64,000 nt of DNA. Source: Lottia gigantea (Eukaryota > Mollusca > Gastropoda > Lottiidae). The notes beneath the pieces were generated by a model, which saw only the letters and a program-made list of their open reading frames with translations, ran no database searches and was not told the DNA's origin. The stretch lies in the NCBI RefSeq assembly GCF_000327385.1, contig NW_008709715.1, positions 5,639,180 to 5,703,179 of the forward strand. The letters run 5' to 3'. Position 1 is the first letter of the stretch. Every line of letters begins with the position of its first letter. The position numbers and the translations under genes are program-made. Below are positions 1 through 12,604 of this stretch, piece by piece.

Positions 1-555
1 GATACTCGACTTTATTATATCAGATGCTAGATTTCATCATTGCAGATGCTGAACTTAATCTTGGCAGATGCTAAACTTAATCATGGCAGATGCTGAACTT
101 AATCATGTCAGGTGGTCGACTTTATCATATCAGATGCTGGACTAATCATGTCAGATGCAGGACTAGTATCATATCAGATGCAGAACTAGTATCATGTCAG
201 ATGCTAGACTATATTATGTCAGATGCTGGACTATATCATGTCAGATGCTGGAATATATCATGTCAGATGCTGTACTATATCAAGCCAGACGCTGGAATAT
301 ATCATGTCATATGATGGACCATATTATGTCAGATGCTGGAATATATCATGTCAGATGATGGACCATATTATGTCAGATGCTGGAATATATCATATCAGAT
401 GCAAGACTATATCAGGTCAGATGCTAGACTATATCATGTCAGATGCTGGGCTATTATCATGTCAGATGCTGGACTATATCATATCAGACGCTGGACTAGT
501 ATCATGTCCTATGTTGGACTAGTATCATGTCAGATGCTGCATAAATGTATTATGT
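1..555. repeat. 22-bp minisatellite
   Basis: Roughly 24 imperfect head-to-tail copies of a unit close to TCAGATGCTGGACTATATCA plus two bases. Units run about 21-23 bp, and the array continues off the left edge of the window. Short reading frames here only translate the repeat and are not genes. The array ends abruptly near 555 in unique sequence. Confidence 0.93.
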
Positions 556-929
556 AAAGTAGTATTGAATGATAAAACGTTTCTTTAAATAGTTCTTTAT
601 TTCATTAGACATTATGACTACATATTGTTGTGGGCCTCTCTATATTTCACTATCAAATATAAATGCAATTTCACAGTTCTGTATTTTTCTCCGTACCTCT
701 CTCTTACGCTGGAATGGAACATTTGGTGCCGTGGTCTCAAATCCTAGAGGTAAAAATTCTGACGTACGGACAGCGCTTCCAAATGTAGGTCCAGCGTTGG
801 CTTTCGACCTGTATCACAAATAAGCACACTTTAGAGTTGGGGCTCGCTGTGACTTAAATACGCGCGGCAGCAGAACAGTCAGGTGACTCCCCTACGGTAA
901 CTATACGTTCTTGATGAACTACATAACAA
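556..929. other. Gene-poor spacer, likely GPCR 3' flank
   Basis: Unique sequence between the minisatellite and the stop codon of the GPCR gene. It would hold that gene's 3' UTR, since the gene runs leftwards. A 69-codon plus-strand reading frame at 614-823 has no recognisable motif and is not called. Confidence 0.5.
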
Positions 930-2552
930 TCATTTCACAATTACTGGACTGGGGATAGAGTCTTGGTGGACAGCCTTATGGACAATCGATAAAGGCAAAT
1001 GTAAAGGACCTAAAATGGCATTTGTTGATGTTTTTTTGCAACAAACGAGAGCTTTGATTTGATTACGATATTTTTTTCTGATAGCAATGTTGATGATGGG
1101 ATCTGTTACAGTGCTCGCGGCATTTAATGTATGAGTAATACTAACTAAGTATTTTGGTATCTGTATTCCAGTTTGTTCGAGTAATAGCACGATCTGAAAT
1201 GAAATGAAACTAAGTTTTACTTCCTGCTACAGTTTGGGCTCTTAAAGACGGACATGGCCCTATACAGTGAGATACATGGGAGACATTTTTTCATTACGTA
1301 CACTCTTCCGGGACATCTGCTGCCAAATTATGAATGGATTTGTAAAATGGACATCCTAACGTCGAACCCACATATAGCTGATAATGTTTATTTGCTATAT
1401 TTATAATATGATGTGTATTGCTAACACTACTAGCACTGGAGTGGCGCAAGCGATGCGCTTCATTACCCCTTCTAAGTTTCGCCCTTTTCCCAGATCGCCC
1501 CCTACCCATTTTGTCCCTATCCGCTTCGTCCTTATCAAATTCGCCCCTTCCTTTATTAAAAATTAGACCACATAATAAATTGCGATTGTTTCGATTTGAA
1601 TTTAAAGGGGTGATATGGCAATTAACCAAATAGCTTCATAGACTGGATGATGTGCCTTGGAGGCATAAGCTTCGCCCACAACATTGATTAAAGGGGATAG
1701 AAATTGGCCTTTTCCCCCTCTAATAGCTGATAAGAATTCTTTGAAATATAATAAGATTAAAAATGTAGTTCTACTTACATACAATGGTGTCAGGCAAATA
1801 AGGAATGATAAGGATAGCATAAAAACCATTTTGGTCAACACAAATTCCTGACTTAGTTTTCTCGATCTGACGTTCATTTCTTTTTCTATTCGTACAATTT
1901 CTGGTGGCGATATTTTGTGTCGCATTGAATAAAGTAATTTTATAACTAAAATGTTTAAGAACACCGAGATGAGAGTAAATAAACAACCAGAACCTGCGTA
2001 CATTTTAGGAAATATCCCCTCACTTGTCGTATTTGGTGGTTTTTTAGGAAATACACCACAGGTTATGACTTCCGAACCATTGATCACCGTTATCCTGTGA
2101 ACATTTCCCACACCAACAGGTGGTAATATACAGATAGCCGCGATGTACAGAGTCATTAGTAAAACAGGAATACGAACCTTGTGTTGAAACATAATTTTGT
2201 AGTACCAATAAGGTATCGTCAATGCCACAAAACGCTCGCATGCCATTAAAACGCCTAATCCAGTAGCAAAGAGTGAAAAAAACGTTTGCGATAATCCCGT
2301 TAGCATACATATGAAAAAGGATGGACTGTCTATGATAGGAATAATTATATGAAAAAGGGGTATACAGACGGAGGCAATAAAATCGACACAAGTTAGTAAT
2401 AACAACAGCTCCTTCGCCAGGGTATTTTGGCGTTTGATATCACCGAGTACACAATAAAGTGTAAGCGAATTAGCAGTTAATGCTGGTAACAAGAAGAACA
2501 TAACAAGTGCTATTGTCACATAATCGTTATTCATTTTCAGAAATGAGAACAA
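930..2552 (-). CDS. Divergent class A (rhodopsin-like) G-protein-coupled receptor, prostanoid-receptor-like
   Basis: Two coding exons: 2552..1779 (258 codons) and 1193..930 (87 codons plus stop), giving 345 residues. The intron is GTAAGT...TTTCAG in phase 0. Seven hydrophobic segments are visible. TM1 carries ANSLTLY, TM2 has the Asp of CVDF, and TM3 starts after a Cys (FFICML) that can pair with the loop-2 Cys in ITCGVF. TM3 ends CERFVAL, an E-R-F version of the DRY motif. TM6 contains CLTPLY and TM7 ends TDPIINIA in place of NPxxY, followed by a basic helix 8 and a CC pair that could be palmitoylated. The TM4 Trp and TM5 Pro are missing. The ER motif, the DP in TM7 and the shape of TM3 (LxxPxxY after ER) resemble prostanoid receptors, but ligand assignment is inference. 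An alternative start lies six codons in, at 2534. Membrane receptor; ligand unknown. Confidence 0.88.
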
Positions 2553-5500
2553 TTCGAAAATCTGGTTCCACGACTGAAGGATAAATACGAACTGCTTGGT
2601 GTATCCGTGGTCGTCATACTGAAATACTGGTAAACTGAATTACCAGTTATCAAGGTAAAATAAACGACTCGCGCACAAAAGATATAAAATTTGTTTGTAA
2701 ATATCGATTCTTAAATTAACATTTGGAAGTTTTCGCCAGCTCGTGAAACTATACCACACATATATATATATTTTGAGCAAGTGATTAACATTTTCGGTTA
2801 GATTTCTAAAAAGTCATAACAGTTGCAGTCGATGGCCACTCACTGGTATGGTGTTAGCCATATTGGTTAGAGTGTAAACCACCTGTTGAGTATTATTAAC
2901 TAATTGACAATAATCACTCATCATATAAGAAGACATGTCGTTTCATGTTAAAGCAGTTTGATTATGATTATGGCTTATTATTTACAGTTTGTATGTCGGG
3001 GGCTTTGATTGGCTATATTCGGTAGTGTACACTACAATTCAATCAAATCGCTTCATACCGCGATACACGAAAATTGTTTATTGCAATCAAGGTATTAGAC
3101 GAAGTTTGTAATGGCTAGCCCAAACGAAAAGCGTGCCACATTTGTAATGTTCGCATTCACAAACAACTAAATGTAACGATAGTTAAGCACACGCTCCAGA
3201 CCCCAGGGGATCTATGTCCGGGTGATCATAATAGTTTCTTTATCTGTTTGCGTGTATGCTAATATTAAGGTAAATGTCATTATGAAGATTCCGACTATTA
3301 GCTATATAGTGCAACTTGTGCAGTATTGCCGAGAAAATCAAAATAATCCACCAAGAATCGTAGCCTGGACGAACGGACGACAATATGCTTCCATACTATG
3401 TATCGGCATATAAAAATCAAAAGAATCCATACAGAATTGTTGCCTGTAGAGTGAGAACGAGTTGCACAATATAGCTATTAGCTTGAAAATGCTAGGTCAG
3501 ACACGATATTTCGATGAAAAATAATCAGATCACCACGAAAATCGATAGGGATCATCTTCATAATGACATTGACCCCAAAATAACAAATCAAAAGAATCTG
3601 TGGAGAATTGTAGCCCGTAGAGCGAGCACAAGCCAAATGTGAACGGGGTGAATACAAAATACCCTGGACTACTTGTGGGCGTATAAAAATGAAATGAATA
3701 GAGTTTCACGACCTACTTTTCTGTACCTAACGGGCCAATGATGACGGACAACACCATCAGCAATAAAGAAAATTTTGTCAGGCAACGGCATTAGCCTATT
3801 TTTTCAACTGTTGAAATATCTTTAGAGTGCACAGCTGTAGAACATCCGAACAAGGCGCTGTTTCACTGACAAGGGGAAACATTTTTAAGGTTGATAAATT
3901 GAGAAAAAAAAATGAATAATCTCGACTTTAGCCAGGATCGAACCAGGGTCCTTCAGGTTAGCGAGCAAGCGTTAAACTCTTTTTTTTGATACATGTTTAA
4001 CTGTACGCATATGCTTAGCAGTAGTTGATTTGTCTTCTTTTCGAATATTATTCATTACAAAAAAAAAAAGGAAAAGTTTTCACCTCTTATTTTTCAGCTC
4101 CATGTGAGCAAATGAAGACAGGAAAATTAATCAGAGAGGAGTGATGGAAGACAATGTAAATTAAACTATGGTAATAAGTCAGTTATCAAATCAATGAGTC
4201 TTGTATAATTAGTGAATCCTTCATGAATAGTGAAGGAAACGAAATCTCTTGTCAAAAAGGGTTTTCTTTCCATTACTCGCTTAGCTCTTATTTCACCCTC
4301 TTTCCTGTAACATAACCGCGATCTGTGATTTACATATTAGTTTAATAATTAATCCTTAATGAAAAACGTATTAATCATTTTGGAGTACACGTGCAAGATA
4401 AAGCTGAAGTCTCTGAAACAATAAGGAACAATTCTGTGCCGTAAACTAGGGTCTTCTTTCTGGAGGACGGACAAAAGCCTCACCGGACAAAACTTTATCT
4501 GTAATTTTGGACCAGGAGAAATCAAATGGTGTTTCCTCTCAGATTTCTTTGTGTATATAAAGCCTTCGTTAATTCAGCAAAAATCCTGCTGTATTTGAAG
4601 TAAGTTACGCTTAGATATCAAATGATAACCAATATACTAAGCGGATGTCATACTTTTACTTAACATTTGGGTTTTTTTTTTTTTTTTTTATCAAAAATCC
4701 CTTTATTTTATTTTTATCAAATTTATCAAATGTTAGAGTTTATCAACTAAAGTATCATCTTGTTATTGTCAACAGACCTATACTGTATATTTTGAGTAAT
4801 CAGTAGTCTGAATATCATTTAACTGTGATATATCAGAGATACATATATTTACAGATTAAAATACTGTTATATATATAGCACACGTTTTGCTACACTATAC
4901 TAACAACACTTCGCAGCAATGGTTTTTTGTTTCAAATTAATCACAGAGTTTATGATTTTAATCTCTGGTGCCACATAAAAATGAAATAGTAATGGTGATT
5001 CCTTTCTCTTCTGACCACATTCATCTGAAATAGCTGACACATCTATCTGTCTGAAGCCGAAACTAAGGTAGAAAGTTAAAACAATAAACTGTTTCTACAT
5101 TTCAAAACCATTCAATATCAGAAACCGTTTATTGAAAAGGAAATGTAAGTGTTGGTGTTATGAACCTAGAGCTAACAGAATTCAACAATCAGATTTCGCC
5201 CCGTTTTTTTCGCCGTACACAATTTCTAAAAAAATCCGGATCAAATCATTTACATTTCGCTGGTTTTGGAAGAGATAAGTATATACCGCTTTCAGCCAAA
5301 CCTGTGACATAATAATTATTTGTGTTGGCTATCTGCAACAATAGGTAGACATAATTATAACATCACTGCTTAGTGAATTAAACTGATCAACATTATATAG
5401 AGCAACTATTGTCAAAGAGAAACATTTTTTATTTATATTCCAATGCATATATGAAAACATACTAGCTTACAAAAAATAGGCTTCTATAATTGAATGACAA

Positions 5501-6281
5501 CAGGAAAATATAATGCATATACTCTTGGACGAAATATAAGTAGAGCACTGAAAGGTACAGCTTCACAGTTCACAAGTTTTAAAGTTGAAGAATAAAGAAT
5601 AAAGGCCTTGCAGTGAAGGAATGTGAAAAAATAAGAACACTTTAACTTTGATAGGCCCAGATACGCTATAATTGTTTATCTAAATCACTAGTTTTTTTTT
5701 TATATGCTTCATTCGGAAAAATTGTTACAGCACTAATAACCAAGTGCATATTTCTTATCTAACATCAAAAATCACAACATCAATTAGTTTTAAACATACT
5801 TTTCTTAATCACATAGGACGGACAAAAATAGGGCCAATCAAATGACGTTATTAACATCTTTTGTATTAGGGACGGAATTTCGTGAATTTAAGATAAATAA
5901 CCATAGGGACGGAGCCATGGGCTAAGGGCTGTTTCTTTTTAAATTGAAACAGGACATCTGAAGACACTTGACAACATTTAACTTGGACGAACTTTTCAAG
6001 TTGACAACACATATTCTACTCTTCAAACTAACACCAACCAAAATAAACTACCTAATTTGCCCATTATCTAATCAGTAATATTGTACTGTAGTGGTTAACC
6101 AGGTGCACTGACTTTCAATAATAATTATTATGTCATCCTGAACATGAAAAATATCACAGTTGGAATTGTATATTATTTAAAATAAATAATGACAGGAATT
6201 ATGAAGAAGATTCCTGACATACCTAATATTTACAATAAAAACCTAAAAATATAGACAATTCTATTTTTATACACATTTTAC
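2553..6281. other. Intergenic region between GPCR start and androglobin stop
   Basis: No convincing gene. It contains a SINE (3,715-3,985), a poly-T/AT-rich tract near 4,673-4,710, and the probable androglobin 3' UTR just below 6,282. A minus-strand AATAAA (TTTATT on plus, 5,428-5,433) is one possible polyadenylation signal, about 850 nt after the stop. No evidence picks it over others. Confidence 0.5.
3715..3985 (-). mobile_element. tRNA-derived SINE, copy 1 (truncated)
   Basis: The minus strand carries a Pol III B box, GGTTCGATCC, inside a tRNA-like head (about 3,930-3,985). The body shares GGCATTAGCCTATT with the copies at 16.2 kb and 33.3 kb. The 5' end is truncated near the A box. Confidence 0.65.
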
Positions 6282-9200
6282 TTATTTCTTCTTTTTACCG
6301 GCACTCTTTTGCCCTTTAGCACTTTTTCTTCCTTTAGGAGATTTAGCTTCTAATTCTGTCTTCATACTCAATTCCTGGGCAGCTAGCTCCTCCAATCTTT
6401 TCCTCTCAGCTTCTAAATATTTCTGTCTAAAGGCCTCTCTTGGTTTATTCACTGCATTCCTTGCAGCATCTAATGCCGCCTTGAGAAAAAAATAATAAAG
6501 GGAAGGATAAAAACATTGAACTAAAGGGGCAAGGTGAGATAATTGACTGGAATATTCTACTAAAATAATGTATGAGGTTTTAATTCATATTATAAGGTAT
6601 TCTATGCTGATTGAAGTGGGAATTATAGTTTGAGATTCTCTTTAGTGTCCTATTCAAAGACTGGAAAATTGAATATTTAAAGTGATCCACAAACTAACCG
6701 TGACTCACAGACTTAACAGTGACTCTTGATCTCAATAGAAAGACAAAGACTTAACAAAAATTTTTAGTGACACACAAACTTAAAAGAAATATCAGTGATT
6801 CACAGACTTAACAACAATTCACGATCTTAATAGAAACAGAGACTTAACAGAAATATCAGTGACTCAGAGTTCACAGTGACTCACAAACTTAACAGAAATA
6901 TCAGTGACCCACAGACTTAACAGTGACTTACTGAGTGACTCATTACTATCTAGCTAACTTATTATCTAATTGAACTACTTAACAACAAATAAGGACATAC
7001 AGGGTGAGATAATGGTGGAACTATTATATAAAAGCTAATTCGGAATCATGGATAGAATGACATGAATCACTATCAGAAATAAACTCTTTTATAATGGAGG
7101 CAAGGTGAAGGTGTTTCTTACGATATTTTTTCAGTAAATTATTATAATTTTTTCTGTTAGTATCAGTTAACGCCTACAGTAAGAGAAAGAAAACAAATAA
7201 TTTCTTGGGGCTCCACTTAAAATACTATTCAAAAGTATAAGGTAAAAACAGTTACTCTTGATGCTACTTTCCACAAGGAATTTCACTCTCTTTTTGGAGA
7301 GTTCATACTGAGTCTGTATTAACAGAGCCCTTTCAGAGTCCACATAACTAATATTGTTTGATATTTGATATAAGCTTACTAAAGAAAAAATTAATAATTG
7401 AGTATCATATCCTCATAAAAAAAATATCAGTGCATCATTTATATGGCTAAACTTCCAGAACCCTGAAAAAAACTCTTAAATGCATATCTTACAAGAGGAA
7501 AATGACAACAAAAAAGAACATGTGAATTAAACCTAGGTAACAACTTGCTATCCTAGATCCTGCTCTTGACCTTTTTATTAGATCACCCATATCAATAGCC
7601 AGTACAGTGTCAACTCATTAATTACCGTATATTTGTGTATATATTTCGCAGATTATGTACAGTGACAAAGATTTTTCCAGAATTACTCCAGGAAAAAGAG
7701 GGGTGCGCATTATACAAGCGTGCGCACTATATTCACAATTATACGGTAGCTTTCCAAATTTCTACTCATTACCTGTAATTCTTCACATTCTTCTAATTGT
7801 CTTATTTTAGTTTGATTTCTGTTAATTTTATCCTGTTCTCTCCATTGTTCAACTCTTTCTCTAGCAGCTTTATATTCCTGTATTTCTTTCTGTCTAGCTT
7901 CCATTCTTCTCTGCATCTCTTCTTCATCTAAAAACTTCGGTTTCTCCAATGTTTTTCTATAAAGAAACATAATGTTAGATTACATCACACATTGACTATT
8001 ATACAAAAATAGTTATCATCTGACTAATAATTAGAATAACTATCTTAACTTTGTGGACCCTTCAAAGTATATACTAAATTGCACTGCAACATCAAGAGAT
8101 CTACAAAGGTGAGAAAGACATGCCTTAGTTACCAATCCTCATTATATCAAAGTCCACCCAAAATGCTTCATCAAGTAGCCATATAGACCCAAGTCGAATG
8201 CATTTACAGAGAGCTGTCTGATGATTGGTACGTAAGTACACAGTGCATATAAATGATTAATGTTCAGAATTTAGTTCTGAATTGTAAGAATATGTAAGAA
8301 GTAAGCATACTTTATAAATGGTGTAAGATCTATTGGTTGAAGTATCTCAGTAGGTTGAGGAGGGGGTGGGGGTTCTAATGTTAATATTGTATCATCAGCT
8401 TGATCTAAATATGGTACAGGAGTTAATCGTTCAGCTTCTTTAGGAGTTGGTGCACCTCCTTCTGTGACTTCATCAGCAGCAACATCACCATCACCATGAC
8501 CATGTTCAACTTTGATCATGTGGGAATTGAGATATTTTAATCTTGATTGTAAAGCCTGTAATAGATAAATGACCCGTCAAAATAGTTTGCGAAATAGTTT
8601 GCCTCTCGTGGGGGTAGACAATTACTTTTCAAATATTATGTATTTCTAAATAAGCTCTTAGATGAACTTTTGATGAAGCAGATTGGGTTTATTTATGCAA
8701 AGACAGCTCTTGAAAACTAGACTAGTAAGTACCATATAGGGTTTAGAGCATTAATGATGAACTATTACTCATGGGTGCTGCTGAAACCCAATTATTAATG
8801 CATCTTAAATAGTCCTCTGAAGTAACGGTACTAAAGCGTGGTTTTAAGTTATACATAATTATCAGTCATACCTTAGCAGCACGGCCTGGTTCAGCATCTT
8901 CCCAAGCTTTCTTCATAGCCCTGATTTCATCAGCTCTTTCTGTATCTCTCTTTACTTCTATTTCTTCCTGTTAATAGACATTTGAACAAAGTCAGTTAAC
9001 TCTTGCCATTGAGCAACCGTTGCCGGGTGATGTCACATGATGTCAATGTCATCCGCTCTAAGTCATATTACGAGTACATGGAGTTTAGGGTCAATAACGT
9101 TTTATCTGAATTCACATTCAATGTAAAGGGTTAATCCTCAGAAAGTTTAAGGCCATGTTTTCTGTCACAGAATTCTGATCAAAAGTTATTGATAAAGGAT

Positions 9201-12200
9201 ACCACATTACATCAAATTAAAACCATACACTTAACAGGTTGTAGAAGGCTAAAGGTAAGAAGGATATGATACATGTAATTTTTCTAACATGTATGTTCAG
9301 GATCAAGGTTTTATACATTTATAACAAATAGCAAGTATTTAATGATGGAAATATGAATTGAGTACTGGGTAAAGTTCTTCCATAAAACTGTGTCTATATA
9401 TCATGCTCACAACAACTAAATACTATTTAAAGAATGAATTAAGTTGTGTGAACTGGAAATATTCACAATACTTACTGCTGATTTTTCATCACTGACAATA
9501 CGTAAAGTCCAGAATGGTTTGGTAAAATCAAATTGTTGAGAAGGTGGTCGAGATGTCTTAGTTTCTTTATCTTTACTACTCTTCTCTCCCTTCCCTTTCT
9601 GTTTGCCTTTAGATGATGGAGCTGCTTTCTCCGTTTTAGATGGTGGTGATGGTGCTCTCTCCTTAAATGCCACTAAAATGAAACAGAGCTTTACAAATTA
9701 TTTTTTTTGGACTATCATTGAATGGAATATGATTTTTTTTTCTTGCTGGGCCTATATAAAAATATGTTTCATTCTCTAATTTCGACTCTGTATTTGACCA
9801 AAATTAAAAAACTTATTTTTAAACGTATTCTTCTATTAGGTCCTAATCTATATCTTTTTGCTACCAAAAAAAGGAAACTGACATTGACAGTCTTCTTTAG
9901 AAGTCAATGAATACTCATAAGAATGATTTAATCAAATTATTACAATAATCATTCATCCAAATTACCATTGTTAGGCCTCATAGCTTACAGGTTATAACAG
10001 TTTCATACATTATCAAACAGTATAATACCTTTATATAATATAATCTATTGTCATATATACACATAATTACTTTAACAAGCTTAGAATATACACATTATCC
10101 AGAATTAATTACTTCATAAATAATAAGACTGCCATGTTTCCTCGTAACTTCATCATGTTTAATGAGTGCTCGTCAAAAGCTATCTGCACGCACAGTAGAA
10201 AAGTCGATGAAAGCTTTTAAAACTATTAAAAACCTATTATGAATTTTCAACAAAATTCAAGCATGTCCTACATTTATAAAGCCTTTAAGTTGGGCCATTT
10301 ACTCCAGACTGTTTCTAGTAAAACAAAATCCATCTCAAAAGATAAAAACAAATATTTTTTGGGCAGAAGATTCAAACATATTTGATAAAGTATTAGTATT
10401 TTCCATTCTCAATTTGAACCTTTTTTCATGCAAATAATGGTGGCTCTACCAAAAAATCTGTTTACAGAGATAAATATATCAACTGAATTCTATAATCAGA
10501 GTATTACCTTTCAGTTCATTCTTCTCTAATTCTTTCATCATATTCACAAACTGCCAGCTGCTTTCAGACAATGGCCAACTATGATGTAATACTACAGCTT
10601 GAATAGTGTATTTATGTGGCTAAAATAATTAAATGTATAATAGATGATAATTTAACTCAAAGGAGGACAATGCTATACAAACTTCATTAAAAACAAAGAA
10701 ACTGTGAACACTCTTTCTAATGTATAAACTATAACAGTGTTAATTTGATTTGAACTGGATCTTAAATATCTATACATCTTCAATTTCTTCATTTTGAGGA
10801 TCATCACTCACCCTTAAATCCTTTTCTTCCAGTTCAGTATCACCACTGTCCGAATGTTGACTACTGACAGAATTACGGCCATCTTTAGGTTGTTCTTCTC
10901 GACTTTTAGCTGATGAACTTCTCTTGGATTTATTCAACTGTTGACTACTACCTTTCATTCCTTTATTAGCTGTAAAGATGATAATATCTCAATAATATGA
11001 TCTTTAAAAATTGATAACTTGAGTTCATGCCTTATTAAAATGTAACAATAAGACAGAAAAAAAACTCTTACAATCAATCTTATTAGTGCAGTCTTTCATG
11101 ATGTGACACAAAATTTTGTCTGTTGTTTTCAGCATAATCATCATATCTTTAAAAATAAGATTTCTATTACAATGGGTCTATAAAAGAGCCACAATGGAGC
11201 AGTTAGACTTGATTAGATATATTTTAATTTGTGACGCTCAGTTTCAAAATTGAGATAATGACAGAAGTCAAATATTATCACTATTGTTCAGTGCTTGATC
11301 AATTTATTTAAAAAAACTGTCTTACAAGCTCTAGATCCAGCTCTCTTGGTATCTTCATCAGCTAGAGGTGGTGGAGCACTAGATGCTGCTGATTGTCCAC
11401 TGGAATGGTCCTTTTGGAAGATAAACGCTGGTATAACAACATGGCCCTTTCCTGTCATACTGGCCACTTCTTCCTCGTGATCTAATACCATCAATTTAAT
11501 ATATACATCAGTTTTAGATGTATTTAATTGTAGACTTGCTAGGTGTTCCTCTGTTACTTTCACTGTGTATCTACATATAACAAACAGAAACAAAAATAAA
11601 TCAATAGAAATTACAGCTCTAAATAATACAAGCTTAAAGCACTATCATTTTATTTCAGAATTAAAGGAATTTCAGTAATTAAGCCTATATTTTTCAGCTG
11701 GTTGAGCTTCAAAATAACATTTGATTTTTTTCATGCTCCAACTCTAAAATTTTCTGTTTTAGGATTTCAGTTAACAGCTATTTGGTGGCCTAAAAATAAT
11801 AAATAAATTCCCAGATTGAATTCCTTGAAAATCTAATAGCATGGTGTGTGTCTTATATACGGTCAATCTTAAATAGAGAAATTACAAACCTCAAAATGAT
11901 GTGTTTTGAATTAGGAATATAATAATCTCTGATTTCTTTGACACTGAAACTACAGTTAACATCGGTACCACGGGGTGCTGGTAGAGGACTTAATGATCCT
12001 ATTAATCTCATTCTCCAGGAACCACTCATAATAGACTGGTCTGTGGTCCTAGCTTCAGCTACCATAGTATACCCTTTCTACAAATAGAAATAGAGTTCTA
12101 CCTTACTGCTCAAGATTGATTTAATAAGACAGTGTTCATTAATAGAGATTTTATAGGAAAGCTGTATTAGCCTAGACTAGTCAATTTGTAACAGGTGAGT

Positions 12201-12604
12201 AATATTTACGGAGCAAAAAGCTCCATCCAAAGATCTTTACCACTTGTCACAGGTGCTTTGGCCCCCACAAATTTTTATCATTTGACATAGTGAAAGAATT
12301 GGCTGTGCCCACCCTTTGAAAATTGTGTGTCCCTGTACGGCGCACCTCACCTAATGTTTCAGAACTTCTATTGTAACTCATAAGTAAGTGATTGATTATT
12401 AACATAAGCAGTATAGAATTTAAACACAATTCATTTAATATAGATCATACCTTATTCTTCTTGTAGACATATGGTGCCACCTTCTGGAAGACTTTTGGTA
12501 ACTCTTCACCTGTATCATTGTTTATAACACGTAATAGACAAGTATTAATAGGTACATAGAGTTTAGGTACTGCTAACATTTCTTCTTTAACATAGAATAT
12601 CTCT
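6282..12604 (-). CDS. ADGB: Androglobin C-terminal region: beta domains and coiled coil (exons 34-43)
   Basis: After helices A-B and a PPNNWFLVFRE junction, exons 12604-11326 encode a second beta-rich region (PKLYVPINTCLLRVINND, GSWRMRLIGS, EIRDYYIPN, GKGHVVIPAF) shared with vertebrate androglobin. Exon 10969-10776 is Ser/Lys/Asp-rich linker. Exons 10619-8872 contain HHSWPLSESSWQFV, PFWTLRIVSDEKSA and DTERADEIRAMKKAWE. Exon 8555-8311 has an acidic/His stretch and a Pro run before LQPIDLTPFI. The last two exons form a charged coiled coil (EARQKEIQEYKAARERVE; YLEAERKRLEELAAQE) and a Lys-rich terminus ending GKKKK. The TAA stop is at 6284-6282. Confidence 0.93.

Noticed and set aside
223-557. 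Overlapping plus-strand frames of 74-99 codons
   Set aside because: They are translations of the 22-bp minisatellite in different frames.
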